Assembly: GCF_022557175.1 (NCBI RefSeq)
Contig: NZ_CP092915.1
Span: 2,356,001-2,420,000 of the forward strand
DNA: 64,000 nt
Direction: 5' to 3'
Source: Mycolicibacterium sp. YH-1
GTDB taxonomy: Bacteria > Actinomycetota > Actinomycetes > Mycobacteriales > Mycobacteriaceae
This document shows, in pieces, positions 35,001 to 47,919 of the stretch; the stretch's first letter is position 1; every line of letters begins with the position of its first letter. Below the pieces are notes generated by a model. The model ran no database searches. It was not told the origin of the DNA and was given only the letters and a program-made list of their open reading frames with translations. The position numbers were made by a program, and so were the translations under genes.

Positions 35001-37360
35001 AGGCGACCGCAGACGAGATCGCCAGCTTCACGCCCACCGGAGACGCCCTGGTACTGGCATCGGTCTCATCACCGGCGGAACGTGATCTGCTCAACGACTG
35101 GCTTGGCGCTCAACGGCGCCAACACCCCGACGCGCGCATCGAGGTGCTCGAGCTTCCCGGCGACGACGACCCGCCACCCGCGGTGCTCGCGCGCCTCGTC
35201 GGCCTTCTGGACAGTGACGAGGACCGCTCCGTCGTGCCCGTGCGGGTGTTCTGGATTCCCGGCGGGCTGCCGACGCGATTCAAGGTGGCCGCCCTGCTGT
35301 CGGGCCGGGAAACCTACCGGCCGCCGCAAATGCTGCAGCATCGGATCCTGAGGAAGGACGCGTCGCGGGCCAGGGTCGTCGCCGGTGAACCCGCGACGGT
35401 ATTCGCACTCCGCAAGAACTGGAGCGACACCACCGTCGCCGAGAACCCCAGGGAATTCGCGCATTTCGTGATCCGCCGAGCCATCCTCGCGATCGAACGC
35501 GTCGAGCTTCGGCTGCTGGGCCCCGAGTACAAGTCGCCGCGCCTGATCAAACCCGAGATGCTTGCGTCGACGCGGTTCCGAGAGGGGCTCGAGCAGATCC
35601 CCGGCGCCACCGTCGAGACTGCCGGCGTCATGCTCGACGAACTCTCGACAGGCTGGAGTCGATTCTCGGTCGACCTGATCCCGTCGCTGGGCCGGGCGAT
35701 CTTCAGCCGCGGATTCGACCCGAACATCGACTACGACCGCGGCGAGGTCGAGGCGATGCGTGGGGCGCTGGAGAACCACCCCGCAGTGCTGCTGTTCTCG
35801 CACCGCTCGTATCTCGACGGCGTGATCGTTCCCGTTGCGATGCAGGAGAATCGCCTGCCCCCGGTGCACACCTTCGCAGGCATCAATCTCTCCTTCGGCG
35901 CCATGGGGCCGCTGCTGCGCCACTCCGGCGTCATCTTCATCCGCCGCAAACTCGACGATCCGCTCTACAAGTACGTGCTGCGCCAGTTCGTCGGCTACAT
36001 CGTGGAGAAGCGGTTCAACCTCAGCTGGTCTATCGAGGGCACCCGCTCGCGCACCGGGAAGATGTTGCCGCCCAAGCTCGGACTGCTCGCCTATGTCGCC
36101 GACGCCTACCTCGACGGGCGAAGCGACGACATTCTGCTGCAACCAGTGTCCATCAGCTTCGACCAGCTACACGAGACCGCGGAGTACGCGGCGTATGCCC
36201 GCGGCGGCGAGAAGACGCCCGAGGGCCTGTCCTGGATGTACAACTTCATCAAGGCCCAGGGTGACAGGAACTACGGCAAGATCTACGTCCGCTTTCCGGA
36301 GGCGGTGTCGATGCGCGAGTACCTGGGCGAACCGCACGGCCAGATGGCCACCGACGAGGCCGCCAAACGACTTGCGCTGCAGAAGATGGCGTTCGAGGTG
36401 GCCTGGCGCATTCTGCGGGTCACACCGATCAACGCCAGTGCTCTGGTCTCGGCGTTGCTGCTGACCACCCACGGGGTCGCGCTCACCCTCGACCAACTGC
36501 ACCACAGCCTGCAGGACTCCCTGGACTACTTGGAGCGCAAGCAGATTCCGATGACCAACAGTGCGCTGAGGCTGCGCACGTCCGAGGGCGTCCTCGCCGC
36601 GGTCGACGCGATGTCCAATGGACACCCCATCACCCGGGTGGACGGCGGGCGGGAGCCGGTGTGGCTGATCGCTCCTGAGGACGAGCACGAGGGGGCGTTC
36701 TACCGCAACACACTCGTCGACGCCTTCCTGGAGACCTCGCTTGTCGACCTCGCTCTCGCACATGCCGCGCGCGCTGAGCGTGACCACCTCGAGGTGTTCT
36801 GGACGCAGGTGATGCGGCTGCGCGACCTGTTGAAGTTCGATTTCTACTTCGCCGATTCGGCGGCCTTCCGCGAGCACGTCGCCGAGGAGATGTCGTGGTT
36901 CGGCAAGGACGCGGCAGAGGGCGCCTCGGACTGGGAGCGCGATATCGCCGCCGGCCGCGAGCGGATCAACGAGATACTGCGATCCCGGCGGCCACAGGTT
37001 GCCGGCGCGATGCTTCGCCCCTTCATCGAGGCCTACGAGATCGTCGCCGACGTGCTACGCGATGCACCCGTCGACATCGACGAGAAGGACCTGACCGAAC
37101 GCGCCCTCGGTGTCGGCCGCCAGTACGTCGCGCAAACTCGGGTCAGCAATGAGGCGGTGTCGGCCCTGCTGTTCGCCACGGCGCGCCAGGTGACCGTCGA
37201 CCAGCACCTCATGGAACCGGCCGCCGACCTCGCCGAACGTCGGGGGGCCTTCGTGCGTGAGCTTCGGGGCATCCTGAGCGACATGGACACGGTGCACCAG
37301 CTCTCGCGCGATCAGTTCATCGCGCGGGAGCAGTTGCGGAGGGCGTCAGCCGCCACCTGA
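34997..37360 (+). CDS. plsB: Glycerol-3-phosphate acyltransferase PlsB2
   Basis: The 787-residue membrane-associated acyltransferase adds the first acyl chain to glycerol-3-phosphate. Acyltransferase motif I is HRSYLD (H269-D274), motif II-III contains IFIRRKL and [10 protein letters not shown] (E347). The N-terminal 240 residues and long helical C-terminus are typical of PlsB. GTG 34997 overlaps the plsC stop. Co-transcription with PlsC lets both acylation steps be made together. Confidence 0.94.
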   Translation: MKATADEIASFTPTGDALVLASVSSPAERDLLNDWLGAQRRQHPDARIEVLELPGDDDPPPAVLARLVGLLDSDEDRSVVPVRVFWIPGGLPTRFKVAALLSGRETYRPPQMLQHRILRKDASRARVVAGEPATVFALRKNWSDTTVAENPREFAHFVIRRAILAIERVELRLLGPEYKSPRLIKPEMLASTRFREGLEQIPGATVETAGVMLDELSTGWSRFSVDLIPSLGRAIFSRGFDPNIDYDRGEVEAMRGALENHPAVLLFSHRSYLDGVIVPVAMQENRLPPVHTFAGINLSFGAMGPLLRHSGVIFIRRKLDDPLYKYVLRQFVGYIVEKRFNLSWSIEGTRSRTGKMLPPKLGLLAYVADAYLDGRSDDILLQPVSISFDQLHETAEYAAYARGGEKTPEGLSWMYNFIKAQGDRNYGKIYVRFPEAVSMREYLGEPHGQMATDEAAKRLALQKMAFEVAWRILRVTPINASALVSALLLTTHGVALTLDQLHHSLQDSLDYLERKQIPMTNSALRLRTSEGVLAAVDAMSNGHPITRVDGGREPVWLIAPEDEHEGAFYRNTLVDAFLETSLVDLALAHAARAERDHLEVFWTQVMRLRDLLKFDFYFADSAAFREHVAEEMSWFGKDAAEGASDWERDIAAGRERINEILRSRRPQVAGAMLRPFIEAYEIVADVLRDAPVDIDEKDLTERALGVGRQYVAQTRVSNEAVSALLFATARQVTVDQHLMEPAADLAERRGAFVRELRGILSDMDTVHQLSRDQFIAREQLRRASAAT

Positions 37361-37382
37361 TCGTCGCGTTGTCGCCGAGCCA

Positions 37383-37388
37383 TACCCT
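37383..37388 (+). promoter_or_regulatory. -10 box of the CopD/CtaG gene (leaderless)
   Basis: TACCCT ends 6 nt before ATG 37395. Confidence 0.55.
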
Positions 37389-37394
37389 GGTGGC

Positions 37395-39404
37395 ATGACC
37401 ACAGTCGCGCCGCGCAGCGTCCGCCACGGCACCGTATGGCCGATTCTGGTCGGCGTCGGCCTGCTCGCGGGTGTCACCGCGGCCGCGATCGCCGGTCTGG
37501 CCCTGGCCGATGCGCTGACCGCGACGGGTCTGCCCAACCCTGGACCGGTCACCAACTACGGTCTGCCGTTCGTGCGTGCCGCCGGAGAGATCGCCGCCGT
37601 CGTCGCGGTCGGATCGTTCCTGATGGCCGCGTTCCTGGTGCCACCGCAGACCTCGGGGGTGCTCGACGCGTCGGGCTACCGGGCATTGCGACTGGGCACC
37701 GTGGCGTCCGGGGTGTGGACGGTGTGCGCCGTCATGCTGATCCCGCTCACCGTCTCCGACATCACGGGACAACCCCTGTCGTCGCGCCTCAGCCCGGCCG
37801 ACATCTGGTCGGTCGCCGATCTGGTCGAGGTGGCCGGTCTGTGGCGGTGGACCGCGGCGCTGGCGGCGATCGTCACGATTGCCGCCATCCCCGTGCTGCG
37901 CTGGTCGTGGACACCGGTGTTGTTCGCGGGCTCCCTGCTCACATTGATGCCGCTCGCTCTCGCGGGGCACTCGTCATCGGGCGGCTCACACGACCTGGCG
38001 ACCAACAGCCTGATCATCCATCTGGTGGCGGGTGCGCTGTGGGCGGGCGGGCTGCTGGCGCTGCTCGCGCACGCCCTCCGCGGCGGTGAGCACGCCCACC
38101 TGGCGGCGCGGCGTTTCTCGTTGATCGCGCTGTGGTGCTTCGGCGCGATGGCGCTGTCGGGAGTCATCAACGCCCTGGTCCGCATCCGCCCGGCTGACCT
38201 GCTCAACAGTGGTTATGGCTGGCTCATCGTCGGCAAGACCCTTGCGCTGTGCGTGCTCGGTGTCATCGGGTGGCAGCACCGTCGGCGCGGGGTGGCCGCC
38301 CTGGCCGCCGACGCCGACGACCGTCGGCCGCTGATCCGGCTGGCGCTGGTGGAGGCACTGGTGTTCGGGCTGACCTTCGGCATCGCCGTCGCGCTCGGCC
38401 GCACACCGCCACCGCCGCCACCCGTGCTCAACCCCTCGATACCGGTCGTCGAGATCGGCTACGACCTGGCCGGCCCGCCGACGGTGGCGCGGCTCCTGTT
38501 CGACTGGCGTTTCGACCTGATCCTGGGGACCGCCGCGATCATCTTCGCCGCGGTGTACCTGGCCGGGGTGGTGCGTCTGCGGCGGCGCGGTGACGCGTGG
38601 CCGACGGGCCGCATCGTCGCCTGGCTGTGCGGCTGCGCCATCCTGTTGTTCACGACGTCGTCCGGTGTGGGGCGCTACATGCCCGCCGTGTTCAGCGTGC
38701 ACATGTCGGCGCACATGCTGTTGTCGATGTTGGTGCCGGTGCTGCTGGTGCTGGGCGCTCCCGTGACGCTGGCGCTGCGGGCGCTTCCCGCTGCCGGCCG
38801 TGGCGACCCGCCGGGGCCTCGGGAGTGGCTGCTCGCCGCGTTGCACAGCAGGGTGTCGCAGTTCTTGACGCATCCCATCGTCGCCCTGGTGATCTTCGTT
38901 GCCGGCTTCTACGGCCTCTACTTCGGTGGCATCTTCGACGCCGTGGCGGGCAGCCACGCCGCACACGTCGCGATGAACGTGCACTTCCTGCTCAGCGGCT
39001 ATCTGTTCTATTGGGTGGTGATCGGAATCGACCCCACGCCTCGCCGGATCCCGCCGCTGGCCAAGCTCGGGATGGTCTTTGCGTCCCTGCCGCTGCACGC
39101 GTTCTTCGGCGTGGTGTTGATGGGCACCCAGGAAGTGCTGGCCGGGAGCTTCTACCAATCGCTCAAGCTGAGCTGGCACACCGATCTTCTCGGCGATCAG
39201 AAGCTGGGCGGCGGAATCGCCTGGTCGGCGGGCGAGGTCCCGCTGATGCTGGTGCTGATCGCGCTCCTGGTGCAGTGGCGGCGCAGTGATCAGCGCACCG
39301 CCAAGCGCCTCGATCGCGCCGCGGACCGCGACGACGACGCCGACCTCGCCGCGTACAACGCGATGCTGGCCGAGATGGCGCGCCGCGAGTCGGGTTCCCG
39401 CTAG
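37395..39404 (+). CDS. CopD/CtaG-type bifunctional copper membrane protein (Rv0102-like)
   Basis: The 669-residue membrane protein has about 14-16 hydrophobic segments in two blocks. The N-terminal half is CopD-like (LLALLAHALRGGEHAHLAARRFS); the C-terminal half is a Caa3_CtaG domain, with His-rich MPAVFSVHMSAHMLLSMLVPVLLVLGAPVTLALR and HAAHVAMNVHFLLSGYLFYWVVIGIDP. It should deliver copper to cytochrome c oxidase or move copper across the membrane. A variable acidic C-terminus ends the protein. Its leaderless promoter separates it from plsB2 by 34 bp. Confidence 0.88.
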   Translation: MTTVAPRSVRHGTVWPILVGVGLLAGVTAAAIAGLALADALTATGLPNPGPVTNYGLPFVRAAGEIAAVVAVGSFLMAAFLVPPQTSGVLDASGYRALRLGTVASGVWTVCAVMLIPLTVSDITGQPLSSRLSPADIWSVADLVEVAGLWRWTAALAAIVTIAAIPVLRWSWTPVLFAGSLLTLMPLALAGHSSSGGSHDLATNSLIIHLVAGALWAGGLLALLAHALRGGEHAHLAARRFSLIALWCFGAMALSGVINALVRIRPADLLNSGYGWLIVGKTLALCVLGVIGWQHRRRGVAALAADADDRRPLIRLALVEALVFGLTFGIAVALGRTPPPPPPVLNPSIPVVEIGYDLAGPPTVARLLFDWRFDLILGTAAIIFAAVYLAGVVRLRRRGDAWPTGRIVAWLCGCAILLFTTSSGVGRYMPAVFSVHMSAHMLLSMLVPVLLVLGAPVTLALRALPAAGRGDPPGPREWLLAALHSRVSQFLTHPIVALVIFVAGFYGLYFGGIFDAVAGSHAAHVAMNVHFLLSGYLFYWVVIGIDPTPRRIPPLAKLGMVFASLPLHAFFGVVLMGTQEVLAGSFYQSLKLSWHTDLLGDQKLGGGIAWSAGEVPLMLVLIALLVQWRRSDQRTAKRLDRAADRDDDADLAAYNAMLAEMARRESGSR

Positions 39405-39544
39405 CCGACGGTCCATCCCCAGTCCGGCATTCATCCCCAGTGCCCGGCCTGTGGGACCCCGGAGCGTGGGCACCGTCGGCGGCCCGATGGTGAATGGGTG
39501 TCGACGGGACACCAGGTCCCGCCACGCTCAGGAGGGATTCAGTC

Positions 39545-39985
39545 ATGTTCGAGACACCCATCACCATCGTCGGCAACGTCGTCACCGATCCGGTGCACCG
39601 CCAGGTGGGGGAGCACGAGGTGTTCAAGTTCCGCATGGCGAGCAACTCGCGCCGCAAGACGGGGGAGGGAACGTGGGAGACCGCCGACAGCCTGTTCGTC
39701 TCGGTCACCTGCTGGGGCCGGCTGGTCTCGGGGGCGGCTGCAGCCCTGGTCAAGGGCGATCCCGTGATCGTCGTCGGCAACATCTGCACGAGCGAGTACG
39801 AGAAGGACGGTGTCCCGCGGACGTCGGTCGACCTGCGGGCCACGGCCATCGGGCCCGATCTCACCCGGTGCAACGTGCGCATCGACCGGACGAAGCGGCA
39901 GATCGAGGCGCCCAGGTCGGAACCGACCGACGAGAATTCCGACGACGTGGAGGACTCAGCGGAGGAGCTGTCGCTGACGGCCTGA
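39545..39985 (+). CDS. ssb: Single-stranded DNA-binding protein (SsbB-like, Rv2478c)
   Basis: The 146-residue protein has one OB fold: MFETPITIVGNVVTDP start, FKFRMASNSRRKT, FVSVTCWGRLVSGAAAALVKGDPVIVVGNI. The short acidic C-terminus (DDVEDSAEELSLTA) lacks the DDDIPF-type tip of the housekeeping SSB, so it is the paralogue (SsbB) rather than the essential SSB. ATG 39545 follows an AGGAGGGATTC ribosome binding site; the longer frame to 39494 is not needed. Confidence 0.93.
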   Translation: MFETPITIVGNVVTDPVHRQVGEHEVFKFRMASNSRRKTGEGTWETADSLFVSVTCWGRLVSGAAAALVKGDPVIVVGNICTSEYEKDGVPRTSVDLRATAIGPDLTRCNVRIDRTKRQIEAPRSEPTDENSDDVEDSAEELSLTA

Positions 39986-40065
39986 CGCCGCTGCGGCGGC
40001 CAACCTGAGCACGCCTAGGATGGTTCGCGGGTAATCACCCGAGAACGAAAGGCAACGGCAACGGC

Positions 40066-41739
<1,674 letters not shown>

Positions 41740-41796
41740 CGCCGACGGCACAAGAGCGCACCGTGGTTTGGGGGGCACTAGTGTTGCACCTGCGTG

Positions 41797-41819
41797 CCAT
41801 GGAGCCGCTCGCTCCATGG
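41797..41819 (+). promoter_or_regulatory. Hairpin in the gdh leader / ettA downstream region
   Basis: A perfect 9-bp stem CCATGGAGC / GCTCCATGG with a 5-nt loop lies 55 bp before the gdh ATG. It may end the ettA transcript or form part of the gdh leader; a TAGTGT -10-like box lies just upstream (41779-41784). Confidence 0.5.
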
Positions 41820-41874
41820 GGCTTGCGGCGCCACTCAATGACGTCGGTACGCAGGCGAGAACGGGAGCGATCGG

Positions 41875-44800
41875 ATGACGGTGAATCCTGGAAGCGGCGG
41901 AGACTTCGGCGGATCGGCTGAGGCGACGACGGTTCTTCACCACGATCCCAATGCCAAGGGGCCCAACGCCAAACTCGCCAGGGCGTATCTGCAGACCCAG
42001 CAGGGTCCGCACGGAGACGCCCCTGCCGCAGACGCGACGGTCACCGCCCCCATCGGGCAGTCGGTCGAGGGACGACTCGTCACCTCCGCACTGCTGGAGG
42101 CCCACAACAAACTGGGCCGTCAGCGGACGCTCGGGGAGACCAAGGTCGCCGTCTACGGCGACGAGGCGGGTGTCGGTCCCGCGCTTCAGGTCGTCACCGA
42201 TCAGAGCGACATGCTCATGGATTCGGTGACGGTGCTTCTGCACCGAATCGGCGTCGCCTACGTCACGATCATGAACCCGGTCTTCCGGGTGCGACGCAGT
42301 CCCGCTGGTGAGCTGTTGGAGATGCATCCGGCCGCCGATCCCGACGCGCCCCGGGACGGTGTCGAGGAAACCTGGATCCACGTTCAGTTGGCCCCCTCGG
42401 CCGACCCGAAGGCCGTTGCCGAGGTGGCGGCGCTGCTGCCCAGCGTGCTCGCCGACGCGCGCCAGGTGGCACTGGACTCCGGCGCACTGAACGCCACCCT
42501 GGTCGGGCTGGCCAACGCCCTGGACTCGGATGTCGCTGGGCATTTTTCGGGCTACGACCGCCGTGACGTCGCCGCGCTGCTGCGGTGGTTGGCCGCGGGC
42601 CACTTCGTGCTGCTCGGCTACCAGCGATGCGCCGTGCGCAATGGTGAGGCCTCGGTGGATCCGGCGAGCCGCCTCGGCATGTTGCGTATGCGGACCGACG
42701 TGCTTCCGCAGCTGACCGAGGCCGAGGACCTGCTGGTGCTGGCGCAGGCCACCCTGCCCAGTTTCCTGCGCTATGGCGCCTACCCCTACATCGTGGTCGT
42801 CCGGGAGAACGCATCCGGGCAGACCATCGAGCACCGGTTCGTCGGCCTGTTCACGGTGGCGGCGATGAATGCCAACGTCCTCGAGATCCCGCTGATCGCG
42901 CGGCGAGTCAACGAGGCGATGGCGATGTCACACGGCGATCCGAGCCATCCCGGGCAGCTGATGCTCGACATCTTCCAGACCATTCCGCGTTCGGAGCTGT
43001 TTGCACTCAGTGCCAGTGAACTGCTCGAGATGGGCAAGGCGGTGGTGGATCTGGGATCGCGCCGCCGAGCCCTGCTGTTCCTGCGAGCCGACAAGCTCGC
43101 GTACTTCGTGTCCTGCCTGGTGTACCTGCCGCGGGATCGCTACACGACAGCCGTGCGACTTGAGATGCAGGACATCCTGGTTCGCGAGCTCGGCGGCGAG
43201 TCCATCCAGTACACCGCGCGCGTCAGCGAATCACCCTGGGCAGTGGTGCACTTCACCGTCCGGCTGCCGGACAGCCCGTCACCGTCGCGGATCGACACGT
43301 CGATGGATAACGAGACCCGGATCCAGAGCCTGCTCACCGAGGCGGCCCGCACCTGGGGGGACCGGCTCATCGGCTCGGTGAAGTCCGAGGCGATCAGCAG
43401 GGCGGATGCGCAGCACTACGCCACCGCGTTCCCCGAGGTCTACAAGCAGGCGTTCTCGCCGGACGACGCGATCGGCGACATCGCGATCATCGAGGACCTT
43501 CAGAAGGATTCGGTCAAACTCGTCTTCTCCGACGACGAGGCACACGGTACGCAGCTCACCTGGTATCTCGGCGGCCGGTCTGCGTCGCTGAGCGAGTTGT
43601 TGCCGATGCTGCAGTCGATGGGTGTGGTGGTGCTCGAGGAGCGCCCGTTCACGGTCACCCGCGCCGACGGCATGCCGGTGTGGATCTACCAGTTCAAGAT
43701 CGCGGTGCACCCGTCGATTCCCGATGCGGAGAACACCGCCGAACGGGAGGCGACGGCGCAGCGCTTCGCCGAGGCCGTCACCGCGATCTGGCAGGGACGC
43801 GTCGAGATCGACCGATTCAATGAACTGGTGCTGCGGGCGGGCCTGACGTGGCAACAGGTGACTGTGCTGCGCAGCTATGCGAAGTACCTGCGGCAGGCCG
43901 GTTTTCCGTACAGCCAGTCGCACATCGAGACCGTCGTCAACGGCAATGCGGGCACCGCGGCCGCCCTGGTCCACCTCTTCGAGGCGCTGTTCGACCCGTC
44001 CGAGTCCGACACCCGACCCGACGCACAGGCCGCCGCCGCAGCGGTCGCCGCCGATATCGAGGCACTGGTCAGCCTCGACACCGATCGTGTGCTGCGGGCC
44101 TTCGCCACGATGATCCAGGCCACCCTGCGGACCAACTACTTCGTCACGCGAGAGGGTTCTGCACGCGAGCAGAATGTGCTGTCCATCAAGCTCAATCCGG
44201 GCCTGATCGACGAATTGCCGTTGCCTCGACCGCGTTACGAGATCTTCGTCTACTCGCCTCGGGTCGAGGGCGTGCACCTGAGGTTCGGCCCGGTGGCGCG
44301 CGGCGGCCTGCGGTGGTCGGACCGCCGCGAGGACTTCCGCACCGAGATCCTGGGCCTGGTCAAGGCGCAGGCGGTCAAGAATGCGGTCATCGTGCCCGTC
44401 GGCGCCAAGGGCGGCTTCGTGCTGAAGAACCCGCCCGCTCAGACCGGAGACGCCACCACCGACCGCGAGGCCCTTCGCGACGAGGGCGTGGCCTGCTACC
44501 GGCTCTTCATCTCCGGCCTTCTCGACCTGACCGACAACGTCGACACCGTGACCGGCGCCGTCGTCGCACCGCTGGGAGTGGTGCGACGCGACGGTGATGA
44601 CGCGTACCTGGTCGTCGCCGCGGACAAGGGCACGGCGACATTCTCCGACATCGCCAACGACGTCGCGAAGTCCTACGGCTTCTGGCTCGGCGACGCATTC
44701 GCCTCGGGCGGTTCGGTGGGCTACGACCACAAGGCCATGGGCATAACCGCTCGGGGCGCGTGGGAGTCGGTGAAGCGCCACTTCCGAGAGATGGGCGTCG

Positions 44801-46746
44801 ACACCCAGGCCGAGGACTTCACCGTCGTCGGCGTCGGGGATATGAGCGGCGACGTGTTCGGCAACGGCATGTTGCTGTCCAAGCACATTCGGCTCGTCGC
44901 GGCGTTCGACCATCGCCACGTCTTCCTCGACCCAACTCCCGACGCGGCGAGTTCATGGGTGGAGCGCAAGCGCATGTTTGAGCTGCCGCGGTCCAGCTGG
45001 GATGACTACGACCGCTCGCTGATCAGCGAGGGCGGCGGGGTGTACAGCCGCGAGCAGAAGTCGATCCCGATCAGCCGCGAGGTGAGCACCGCGTTGGGGC
45101 TGCCCGCCGACGTCGAGGAGATGACGCCGCCCGCTCTGATGAAGGCGATCCTGCAGGCCCCCGTCGACCTGTTCTGGAACGGCGGCATCGGAACCTACAT
45201 CAAGGCCGAGACGGAGTCGGACGCCGAGGTCGGCGACCGTGCCAACGACGCGGTGCGGGTGAACGGTAATCAGGTGCGCGCCAAGGTGATCGGTGAGGGT
45301 GGCAACCTCGGCGTCACCCAGCGCGGACGCATCGAGTTCGACCTGGCCGGTGGCAGGGTCAACACCGACGCGATGGACAACTCGGCAGGTGTGGACTGCT
45401 CCGACCACGAGGTCAACATCAAGATCCTGGTCGACGCGCTGGTCACCGCGGGGAAGGTGAGCGCCGACGAGCGCACCGAGCTGCTGATGTCGATGACCGA
45501 CGAGGTCGGCGATTTGGTGCTGCTCGACAACAGCGATCAGAACGATCTCATGGGTACCAGCCGGGCCAACGCGGCGAGTCTGCTCACGGTGCATGCCCGC
45601 CAGATCAAGGACCTGATCGCCAAGCGCGACCTCAACCGCGAACTCGAGGCGCTGCCGTCGGAGAAGGAGATCCTGCGGCGCACCGAGGTCGGGCTGGGGC
45701 TCACGTCACCGGAGCTGGCGACGCTGATGGCACACGTGAAGCTGGCCCTCAAGGACGAACTGCTGGCCACCGACCTGCCCGATCAGGAGGTGTTCGCCGT
45801 CCGGCTGCCCGACTACTTCCCGGCGCTGCTGCGTGAACGGTTCGGCCCCGACATTCGCAACCATCAGCTGCGGCGCGAGATCGTCACCACGATGCTGGTC
45901 AATGACCTTGTCGACTCCAGCGGAATCACCTACGCCTACCGGATCACCGAGGACGCGGGTGTGGGCCCCGTCGACGCGGTGCGCAGCTTCGTCGCCGTAG
46001 ACGAGATCTTCCGTGTCGGCGAGGTGTGGCGCCGGATCAGGGCGGCCGGGGCGGACGGTGTTGCCGTCTCGGTGACAGACCGGATGACGCTGGACCTGCG
46101 CCGGCTCATCGACCGCGCCGGGCGCTGGCTGCTGAACTACCGGCCACAGCCGTTGGCTGTCGGCGCCGAGGTGAACCGGTTCGCCGCGAAGGTCGCGGCG
46201 CTGACCCCGCGGATGTCGGAGTGGTTGCGCGGCGCGGACCGCGACATCGTGGCCAAGCAGACGGCGGAAATGGTCGACAGGGGTGTTCCCGAGGATCTCG
46301 CCTACATGGTGGCCACGGGGCTCTATCAGTTCAGCCTGCTCGACGTCATCGACATCGCCGACATCCTCGAGCGCGAACCCGACGAGGTGGCAGACACCTA
46401 CTTCGCGCTGATGGACCATCTCGGCACCGATGGACTGCTCACCGCGGTATCGGGCCTGGCTCGCGACGATCGGTGGCACTCGTTGGCGCGGTTGGCGATT
46501 CGCGATGACATCTACGGCTCGCTGCGATCGCTGTGCATCGACGTGCTGGCCGTGGGAGAGCCCGACGAGACCGGTGAGCAGAAGATCGAGGAGTGGGAGA
46601 TGACCAACAGCTCTCGCGTGGACCGTGCCCGTCGGACCCTCACCGAGATCTACGAGGACGGTGAGACCGATCTCGCCACGCTGTCGGTGGCGGCACGGCA
46701 GATTCGAAGCATGACCAGAACGAGTGGGACGGGGAACACTGCGTGA
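41875..46746 (+). CDS. gdh: NAD-specific glutamate dehydrogenase, 180-kDa class
   Basis: The 1,623-residue enzyme oxidatively deaminates glutamate to 2-oxoglutarate and ammonia. It belongs to the large GDH180 class (Rv2476c; known to be activated or inhibited through GarA in mycobacteria). N-terminal half: ACT-like and regulatory segments; catalytic half begins near [46 protein letters not shown], with the Lys of KGGF and the following Rossmann part ([42 protein letters not shown]). It is by far the longest gene here. Its stop overlaps the next start (GTGA). Confidence 0.96.
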   Translation: MTVNPGSGGDFGGSAEATTVLHHDPNAKGPNAKLARAYLQTQQGPHGDAPAADATVTAPIGQSVEGRLVTSALLEAHNKLGRQRTLGETKVAVYGDEAGVGPALQVVTDQSDMLMDSVTVLLHRIGVAYVTIMNPVFRVRRSPAGELLEMHPAADPDAPRDGVEETWIHVQLAPSADPKAVAEVAALLPSVLADARQVALDSGALNATLVGLANALDSDVAGHFSGYDRRDVAALLRWLAAGHFVLLGYQRCAVRNGEASVDPASRLGMLRMRTDVLPQLTEAEDLLVLAQATLPSFLRYGAYPYIVVVRENASGQTIEHRFVGLFTVAAMNANVLEIPLIARRVNEAMAMSHGDPSHPGQLMLDIFQTIPRSELFALSASELLEMGKAVVDLGSRRRALLFLRADKLAYFVSCLVYLPRDRYTTAVRLEMQDILVRELGGESIQYTARVSESPWAVVHFTVRLPDSPSPSRIDTSMDNETRIQSLLTEAARTWGDRLIGSVKSEAISRADAQHYATAFPEVYKQAFSPDDAIGDIAIIEDLQKDSVKLVFSDDEAHGTQLTWYLGGRSASLSELLPMLQSMGVVVLEERPFTVTRADGMPVWIYQFKIAVHPSIPDAENTAEREATAQRFAEAVTAIWQGRVEIDRFNELVLRAGLTWQQVTVLRSYAKYLRQAGFPYSQSHIETVVNGNAGTAAALVHLFEALFDPSESDTRPDAQAAAAAVAADIEALVSLDTDRVLRAFATMIQATLRTNYFVTREGSAREQNVLSIKLNPGLIDELPLPRPRYEIFVYSPRVEGVHLRFGPVARGGLRWSDRREDFRTEILGLVKAQAVKNAVIVPVGAKGGFVLKNPPAQTGDATTDREALRDEGVACYRLFISGLLDLTDNVDTVTGAVVAPLGVVRRDGDDAYLVVAADKGTATFSDIANDVAKSYGFWLGDAFASGGSVGYDHKAMGITARGAWESVKRHFREMGVDTQAEDFTVVGVGDMSGDVFGNGMLLSKHIRLVAAFDHRHVFLDPTPDAASSWVERKRMFELPRSSWDDYDRSLISEGGGVYSREQKSIPISREVSTALGLPADVEEMTPPALMKAILQAPVDLFWNGGIGTYIKAETESDAEVGDRANDAVRVNGNQVRAKVIGEGGNLGVTQRGRIEFDLAGGRVNTDAMDNSAGVDCSDHEVNIKILVDALVTAGKVSADERTELLMSMTDEVGDLVLLDNSDQNDLMGTSRANAASLLTVHARQIKDLIAKRDLNRELEALPSEKEILRRTEVGLGLTSPELATLMAHVKLALKDELLATDLPDQEVFAVRLPDYFPALLRERFGPDIRNHQLRREIVTTMLVNDLVDSSGITYAYRITEDAGVGPVDAVRSFVAVDEIFRVGEVWRRIRAAGADGVAVSVTDRMTLDLRRLIDRAGRWLLNYRPQPLAVGAEVNRFAAKVAALTPRMSEWLRGADRDIVAKQTAEMVDRGVPEDLAYMVATGLYQFSLLDVIDIADILEREPDEVADTYFALMDHLGTDGLLTAVSGLARDDRWHSLARLAIRDDIYGSLRSLCIDVLAVGEPDETGEQKIEEWEMTNSSRVDRARRTLTEIYEDGETDLATLSVAARQIRSMTRTSGTGNTA

Positions 46747-47165
46747 CCGACGCGCAAGATCGCTTCATCACACCGGTGCCGGTGCGATGGTCCGATATCG
46801 ACATGTACCAGCATGTCAATCACGCGACGATGGTGACGATCCTCGAGGAAGCCCGCGTACCCTTCCTGTCGAAGCCGTTCGCTGACGACTTCGTCACCAC
46901 CGGACTGCTCATCGCCGAGGTGCGCGTCGCCTACAAGGGTCAACTCCGGCTGGCGGATTCGCCTCTGCAGGTGACGATCTGGGTGAACCGGCTGCGAGCC
47001 GTCGACTTCACGCTCGGCTATGAGGTGCGCTCGGTGCTGGCCGACCCCGACTCGAAGCCCGCCGTCATCGCCGAGACACAGCTGGCTGCGTTCGACATCG
47101 AGGAGCAGAAGCTGGTGCGCCTGGCGCCGCACCATCGCGAGTACCTCCAGCGGTACCAGCGATGA
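46743..47165 (+). CDS. Hot-dog acyl-CoA thioesterase (Rv2475c-like)
   Basis: The 140-residue 4HBT-type protein has the [23 protein letters not shown] signature, with the Asp and His-Asn positions of acyl-CoA thioesterases of the YbgC/FcoT layout. Substrate unknown. GTG 46743 overlaps the gdh stop and its own stop overlaps the next start (ATGA), so it is co-translated with both. Confidence 0.88.
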   Translation: MTDAQDRFITPVPVRWSDIDMYQHVNHATMVTILEEARVPFLSKPFADDFVTTGLLIAEVRVAYKGQLRLADSPLQVTIWVNRLRAVDFTLGYEVRSVLADPDSKPAVIAETQLAAFDIEEQKLVRLAPHHREYLQRYQR

Positions 47166-47839
47166 GCACTGGCGAGCGGGGCCTGTGGCTAGACCCCGGC
47201 CACCGCGACGATCTGAGTACGTTCGTCGACCACGTGTTGCGCCTCGACGAATCGGCGGTCATTCGGCTCCGCGAGCGCTCTGACGGCCAGGTGGTCGCTT
47301 GGGTGGCAACGGGTTTCGATGTACTCGCCAGCCGGGTGTTCAAGGCCACGGTGCGACCTGCCGACCTATCCGTCGGAGCCGACGCGTTGGCCCGCGCCCT
47401 GCCGCTGATGGATGACTCGGGCTACGTGGACACCGGGTTCGCGATGGACTCGGCCTGGCGCGGAGTGCTGCCGCCCGAGGTCGGCTTCGCCCACCTCGAT
47501 GACGTGCCGGCCCGTGAGGTGCTCGACCTGGCCCAACGCGGTGTCGCGCTGGCCAAGGAGCACGGCGTCCACGGCCCACCCGCGTCACTGCTCGATCAGG
47601 AGGTCGTCGCGGTCAGTTCGGGTGACGATCTCGTCGGCGTGCCGATGCGCTGCGTGTTCGCCTTGACTGCAATGGGTTTCCTTCCGCAGGCGCCATCATC
47701 GGGGGAGGGTTTCTCGCCCGAGTCGGTGGCCGCCGATGAGGTCGTCCGGGTGCGCGTGCTGCCTGCGTGGCTGCGCATCGACGCCCGCTTCGGCAGTGTG
47801 TACCGCCGCCGCGGCGATCCGGCCGTGGTCCTCCGCTAG
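47162..47839 (+). CDS. Conserved mycobacterial protein (Rv2474c-like)
   Basis: The 225-residue protein has no domain I recognise. It is acidic, free of membrane segments and has a regular alternation of beta- and helix-like stretches. It is translationally coupled to the thioesterase (ATGA) and conserved in that position in mycobacteria (recalled). Function unknown. Confidence 0.82.
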   Translation: MSTGERGLWLDPGHRDDLSTFVDHVLRLDESAVIRLRERSDGQVVAWVATGFDVLASRVFKATVRPADLSVGADALARALPLMDDSGYVDTGFAMDSAWRGVLPPEVGFAHLDDVPAREVLDLAQRGVALAKEHGVHGPPASLLDQEVVAVSSGDDLVGVPMRCVFALTAMGFLPQAPSSGEGFSPESVAADEVVRVRVLPAWLRIDARFGSVYRRRGDPAVVLR

Positions 47840-47865
47840 GTTAGCGGACCCAGGCCCGACCTAGC

Positions 47866-47914
47866 GATTTCGGCGCGTTTCGGAGCGCTGACCGCTCCAA
47901 AGCGCGCCGAAATC
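47866..47914. terminator. Bidirectional terminator hairpin
   Basis: Two 22-nt arms (starting GATTTCGGCGCG, two mismatches) around a 5-nt loop lie between the convergent Rv2474c-like and aglA genes, 27 bp past the first stop and 6 bp past the second. The stem is G+C rich without U-tracts. Confidence 0.85.
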
Positions 47915-47919
47915 ACGAA

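Noticed and set aside
43279..44919. A 546-codon minus-strand frame
   Set aside because: Antisense to the middle of gdh, which has continuous GDH180 homology.
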